DNA of 37,376 nucleotides from Arcobacteraceae bacterium (GTDB taxonomy: Bacteria; Campylobacterota; Campylobacteria; Campylobacterales; Arcobacteraceae), in assembly GCA_029934475.1 (NCBI GenBank), contig JAOZMC010000014.1:1-37376 (forward strand), given 5' to 3'. The notes beneath the pieces were generated by a model. That model worked only from the letters and a program-made list of their open reading frames with translations. It did not search any database and had not been told where the DNA came from. Position numbers and translations under genes: made by a program. Numbering within the stretch: position 1 is the first letter of the stretch; the number at the start of each line of letters is the position of its first letter. Of the stretch, positions 33,468-37,376 are shown piece by piece.

Positions 33468-34989
33468 TCTGTATATCAAGGACTGTCTGTCGTTTGATGA
33501 GGTTAAACTAGAGTTTGACAACTCTCTGGTAGTATTTACAGGTCCCAGTGGTGCTGGCAAAAGTGTGCTACTTGATGCTATGCTAGGTATGTTTGCTATG
33601 AAAAAGACTCACTTTGACACAGGCGAAGTTTGTATATCGAACCACGGTATCCACTATGAGCCGTTTGATATAGATGATAGCGAATTTTGTATCAAAAAGC
33701 TACACAATCCTACTGCCAAACATCTTTTAAACTCTGCGAAAATATCCAAAAAAGAGCTCAAGGTATTTTCTAGTAAGTTTATACGATTTTTGGATCACAA
33801 AGATAAAGGCGAGTTTGACAACTCTACACTGCTAGAGTTTTTGGACAAGATAGTATCACATCACGATGAAACTCACAGCCAAACTTTAGATGAGTTTAGA
33901 CAGAGATATATAGAGCTAGCCAGCAAACAAAAGCAGCTAATAGCCCTGCAAAATGAGGAGCAAGATATAGCAGACAAGATAGAGTTTCTAAGATATGAGA
34001 TAGACCAAATAGGACAAAACGATATAAAATCTGGCGAACTAGAGAAGCTACGAGATATGAAAAAAAAGTTCCAACAAAAAGAGATTATAAACGAAGCTAT
34101 CACAGAGTCTTATGGTGTGATATCTGGATTTCACAAGATAGACACTATGCTAGCCCGGATGGGAGTAGATGGAGAGTTTTTTGCACAAACAACTTCCCAG
34201 CTACATACCCTGATGGAGAATTTCAAAGAGAAGTTTGAAAATCTAAATGAAAACGACATAGAAAAAATGATAGACCAGATAGAAACTTTGTCTAAACTAG
34301 AGAAAAAATACGGTTCCCTAGAAGAGGCAAAAACTCAGCAAAATATCAAAAGAGAAAAGCTAGAAACTCTAGAAAATATGAGTTTCAACATAGCCATACT
34401 AGACAAAAATATCAAAAAACTAGAACAACACACAGCAAAATTATCAAAAATAGTGAGCCAAAACAGAGCCAAATACACAAAACTATTTGCCACCGAGACA
34501 GACAAGTATCTTGTCAAGCTATATATGAAGCCACTAAACATAGCTATATGCGACAAGCCGTTGGATATAGATGGCGAGGACAAACTGGATATCACGATAG
34601 ATGGCACACAGTTGCGACATATAAGTAGTGGCGAACAAAACAGACTCAAGCTGTCGCTGTTGTCTGCCAAAGCAAACTGGGATATACAAGACAAAGTGTC
34701 GCTGTTTTTGGATGAAGTAGATGCCAACTTAAGTGGCAAAGAGAGTGAAGCTCTAGCAGTAGTGCTAAAGGAGCTATCAAAAACCTACCAGATATTTGCT
34801 ATATCTCACCAACCACAGCTAAGCTCGCTAGCAGATAGGCACATACTAGTATACAAGCAAGACAACATATCCAAAGCCAAACTACTAGACAAAGCTGGAC
34901 GGATAGAGGAGATAGCTAGGATCATAAGCGGACAAAATATCACCACACAGGCAAAGCAGTTTGCGAAAAAAATGTTGGAACAAGTTTGA
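33457..34989 (+). CDS. recN: DNA repair protein RecN
   Basis: SMC-like ATPase acting on double-strand breaks. The ATG at 33457 gives 510 residues; a GTG two codons earlier is also possible. Walker A is GPSGAGKS, followed by a long coiled coil (about residues 140-350), then the signature HISSGEQNRLKLSLL and Walker B SLFLDEVDANLSG, with the switch His in AISHQPQLSS. The start overlaps nadK by 11 bases. Sequence is shorter than E. coli RecN (553) as usual in this phylum. Confidence 0.93.
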   Translation: MINSLYIKDCLSFDEVKLEFDNSLVVFTGPSGAGKSVLLDAMLGMFAMKKTHFDTGEVCISNHGIHYEPFDIDDSEFCIKKLHNPTAKHLLNSAKISKKELKVFSSKFIRFLDHKDKGEFDNSTLLEFLDKIVSHHDETHSQTLDEFRQRYIELASKQKQLIALQNEEQDIADKIEFLRYEIDQIGQNDIKSGELEKLRDMKKKFQQKEIINEAITESYGVISGFHKIDTMLARMGVDGEFFAQTTSQLHTLMENFKEKFENLNENDIEKMIDQIETLSKLEKKYGSLEEAKTQQNIKREKLETLENMSFNIAILDKNIKKLEQHTAKLSKIVSQNRAKYTKLFATETDKYLVKLYMKPLNIAICDKPLDIDGEDKLDITIDGTQLRHISSGEQNRLKLSLLSAKANWDIQDKVSLFLDEVDANLSGKESEALAVVLKELSKTYQIFAISHQPQLSSLADRHILVYKQDNISKAKLLDKAGRIEEIARIISGQNITTQAKQFAKKMLEQV

Positions 34990-36143
34990 TATTTGCCTTT
35001 TTTTATTATCTATTTGCTGTCCTTTTGCATATATTGTTTTTGCCCTATTTGTGGTATCTTTCTACCAAATCCAAATACAAAGATGCCGTGCCAGATAGGT
35101 TTATGCTATCAAACAGACCTTTTAGCTCCAGCGGTCTGTGGTTTCATGGGTGTTCGCTAGGAGAGATAGTAGCTATACAACCTATAGTCAAAGAGTTTGA
35201 AGGCACTGTGGATATAAATATATCAACCATCACAGATACAGGATATGGCAAAGCTAAAGAACTATATAGAGACAGTAGATTTTTGCCGTTTGAGACTCTG
35301 TTGCCGTTTTGGATCATTAAACAAAAAGCACTCATAGTAGTAGAAGCGGAGCTTTGGTATATGCTGTTTTTTGTAGCAAGTTTGCGAAAAATACCCACGA
35401 TACTTATCAATGCCAGAATAAGCGACAAATCATATGCAAAATACCTACGACATAGGTGGTTTTACAAAAAGATATTTGCCAATATTGACAAAATCTTCGC
35501 CCAAAGCGACATAGACCAAGAGCGACTACAGATGCTAGGAGCTACAAATATAGAGGTGACAGGCAACATAAAGCTATCATCTAAACCCAAAGTTACGACA
35601 ATATATAAAAAACCAGCAAACATCTTTTTGATAGTAGCAGCTAGCACTCACGAGACAGAAGAGCAGCTAATACTAGATAGCTGGAACAAAGATACAGGTA
35701 GGCTAATCATAGTGCCACGACACCCCCAAAGATTTGACAAAGTAGACAAACTTATCCAAAATCATATAGCAAATACAGATATAACATATAGCAAATTTAG
35801 CAAAAATAAAACTTTTGACACAGATATATCACTGGTGGATTGTCTAGGTGAGCTGGTCAATATATATGCTATAAGCGATGCCGTGATACTAGGTGGGGCA
35901 TTTGCCAAAGTAGGCGGACACAACCCTGTAGAGCCTGCATATTTTCACAATATCTTGATAACTGGCAAATATATATTTAACCAGCTTTCGCTTTTTGAGT
36001 TTGTAGATGGCTACGAGATAGTCCAGCACGATAAGCTAAAAGAGAGCATGAAAAATATCAAGAGATACAAGAGGACAACACTGCTAAACCCCGGCGATAA
36101 CAAAGCCATAATAGAACAGATAAAGGAGACCATAGATGAGTAA
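34986..36143 (+). CDS. waaA: 3-deoxy-D-manno-octulosonic acid (Kdo) transferase WaaA
   Basis: Adds Kdo to lipid A precursor on the inner face of the inner membrane. The 385-residue protein starts with a hydrophobic anchor (FAFFYYLFAVLLHILFL), then WFHGCSLGEI, TTITDTGY-like segment, VVEAELWYM and the C-terminal GGAFAKVGGHNPVEP nucleotide-sugar-binding motif. The start is TTG overlapping the recN stop by 4 bases (TTGA). Presence shows an LPS outer membrane. Confidence 0.93.
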   Translation: MIFAFFYYLFAVLLHILFLPYLWYLSTKSKYKDAVPDRFMLSNRPFSSSGLWFHGCSLGEIVAIQPIVKEFEGTVDINISTITDTGYGKAKELYRDSRFLPFETLLPFWIIKQKALIVVEAELWYMLFFVASLRKIPTILINARISDKSYAKYLRHRWFYKKIFANIDKIFAQSDIDQERLQMLGATNIEVTGNIKLSSKPKVTTIYKKPANIFLIVAASTHETEEQLILDSWNKDTGRLIIVPRHPQRFDKVDKLIQNHIANTDITYSKFSKNKTFDTDISLVDCLGELVNIYAISDAVILGGAFAKVGGHNPVEPAYFHNILITGKYIFNQLSLFEFVDGYEIVQHDKLKESMKNIKRYKRTTLLNPGDNKAIIEQIKETIDE

Positions 36144-36885
36144 AGAGAAAGCATACAAGCTACTAGCAACACAAGAAAATATATCAGCTAACAAAGCCAA
36201 ACTATATATAGATAGTGGGCTAGTATCGATAAAAGGACAGAAGCTAACTATAGCGAGAGTTTTAGTAGATAGCAAAAGTGAGTTTGTGCTCAAGCCACTA
36301 CCACAGACCAAAGTGATATTTGAAGATGCCGATATACTAGCAGTAGATAAGCCAGCATATCAGACCGCTGAACAGACGGCAAAGCTGTTTTCAAACTTTA
36401 TATTGTTAAACAGGTTGGACAAAGAAACAAGCGGAGTGATGTTGTTTGCAAAGACAAAAGAGTTTCAAAAAAGAGCGATACAACAGTTCAAAAAAAAGGC
36501 AGTCTACAAAGAATACATAGCAGTAGTGCACGGCAAACTTGTGGAGAGCTTGACTATGGAGCAACCCATTAGCACCACCAAAGGCAACACCGCCAAAAGT
36601 CGTATAGATGATAAGTTTGGCAAACCTGCTACGACTATAGCTACACCTATGTTTGTAGAGGGCAAGATGTCCAAGATAAAAGTAGTCATACACGAGGGCA
36701 GGACACACCAGATACGAGTGCATCTATCAAGTGCAGGACACCCAATAGTAGGCGACAGCTTGTATGGCAAAAACAGCGCAAATGTGCGACGAGTTATGCT
36801 ACATAGCAAAAAGACAAAGATATTTGACTACGAGTTTGAAGCAAAAGAACCTAGAGAATTTAAGCTGTTTGGATTTGGTAGCTAG
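36136..36885 (+). CDS. RluA-family RNA pseudouridine synthase
   Basis: A 249-residue enzyme converting uridine to pseudouridine in rRNA or tRNA. It has an N-terminal S4-like segment (about 1-45, ISANKAKLYIDSGLVSIKG) and the catalytic motif LNRLDKETSGVMLFAK with its Asp, then VYKEYIAVVHG and HEGRTHQIRVHL. The ATG overlaps waaA by 8 bases. Which position it modifies (RluC/RluD-like) is not decidable from sequence. It closes the operon. Confidence 0.9.
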   Translation: MSKEKAYKLLATQENISANKAKLYIDSGLVSIKGQKLTIARVLVDSKSEFVLKPLPQTKVIFEDADILAVDKPAYQTAEQTAKLFSNFILLNRLDKETSGVMLFAKTKEFQKRAIQQFKKKAVYKEYIAVVHGKLVESLTMEQPISTTKGNTAKSRIDDKFGKPATTIATPMFVEGKMSKIKVVIHEGRTHQIRVHLSSAGHPIVGDSLYGKNSANVRRVMLHSKKTKIFDYEFEAKEPREFKLFGFGS

Positions 36886-36978
36886 ATATATTTTGTGTTC
36901 AAACTCTTTGGGTTACCTATAAAACTGCTCCTTTTATGAGTTGTAGAGGCTTTGGAGGTGACCTTAAATTTAAATAAA

Positions 36979-37363
36979 ATGGCAAAACATCAATTCAAGA
37001 CAGAAGTAGGTCAGCTACTTCATCTCATGGTACACTCGCTGTATTCGCACAAAGAGATATTTATACGAGAGTTAGTATCAAATGCTAGCGATGCTATAGA
37101 CAAGCTAAACTACTTGCAACTTATAGACGACAAACTCATAGAGGATAAATACAGCGGAGCTGCTAAGCTCTATAGGGATTATAGCTAAGTCAGGCATCAA
37201 GTTGCTTGTAGAGGTCATGAGCGGCGATACAAAAAAGGACAGCAACTTGATAGGACAGTTTGGTGTAGGGTTTTATAGTGTATTTATGGTAGCATCAAAA
37301 GTAGATACCATATCAAAAAAGGCAAGTCAGACAAGATACAGACCAAAAGTCTGGTCTGTATAG
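36979..37363 (+). pseudogene. htpG: Broken htpG (Hsp90 chaperone), internal deletion and frameshift
   Basis: The first frame starts [20 protein letters not shown] and continues [15 protein letters not shown], the N-terminal ATPase domain of HtpG, to about 37143. The homology then jumps to the +1 frame: [17 protein letters not shown], then [14 protein letters not shown], until about 37325, where it decays again and stops at 37363. Roughly 30-40 residues including the ATP-binding DxGxGM motif are missing at the junction. HtpG is normally about 620 residues; no further chaperone sequence is seen before the window ends. The product should be inactive. An assembly error is the alternative. Confidence 0.78.
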
Positions 37364-37376
37364 AAAGGAACTAAAG

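Overview
The window reads as a chromosomal segment of a low-GC Campylobacterota (Epsilonproteobacteria) member. The evidence is the Wolinella/Helicobacter-type hydABCDE hydrogenase operon with its HypF-like HydE, a cysteine-paired Sel1 lipoprotein of the Helicobacter Hcp type, the run hisZ-purA-DUF507-carA, dense gene packing with 1-8 base overlaps, AAGGAG-type ribosome sites and heavy use of ATA for isoleucine. The gene set suggests a hydrogen-oxidising denitrifier such as a Sulfurovum/Sulfurimonas-like chemolithotroph; the genus cannot be fixed from the sequence alone.

Region 1 (44-10857, all minus strand). Transcription runs from high to low coordinates: DUF2147 protein, hypF, hydA, hydB, hydC, hydD, hydE, a NicO-type nickel permease and murF. 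This is a membrane-bound uptake [NiFe]-hydrogenase with part of its maturation set (carbamoyl transfer, C-terminal protease, HydE) and its nickel supply. A 12-codon leader ORF and a small hairpin lie between a TATAAT box and hydA.

Region 2 (10884-17937, minus strand) holds denitrification genes: a NirN-like cytochrome c/d1 protein, a lipoprotein with the acetolactate-decarboxylase fold signature, cytochrome cd1 nitrite reductase nirS, and a nor operon (small membrane protein, norC, norB, 50-residue single-helix protein). Nitrite is reduced to NO in the periplasm by NirS and NO to N2O by NorBC. Clear hairpins end the nirS and nor transcripts.

Region 3 (18090-20902, plus strand, divergent from nor) is a three-gene operon built like cbb3 oxidase ccoN-ccoO-ccoP. 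The CcoN homologue has lost every copper ligand, the cross-linked tyrosine, the high-spin heme ligand and one low-spin heme ligand. CcoO keeps its heme site and CcoP has one heme site instead of two. This is the strongest candidate for an undescribed system here: a cytochrome-bearing membrane complex with no oxygen-reducing centre, placed back to back with the NO reductase.

Region 4 (20903-23648) carries a Sel1-repeat lipoprotein flanked by an inverted repeat pair, about 640 bases of repeat-rich non-coding DNA and a small membrane protein.

Region 5 (23649-26139) is housekeeping: glyQ-ribA on plus, converging with rpmE-rsmI on minus. Next comes about 745 bases without an intact gene, holding a decayed insertion element with long inverted ends.

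Region 6 (26886-36885, plus) is a tightly coupled housekeeping run: lgt, class V aminotransferase, hisZ, purA, DUF507, carA, nadK, recN, waaA and an RluA-family pseudouridine synthase. The window ends in a broken htpG lacking the ATP-binding DxGxG segment.
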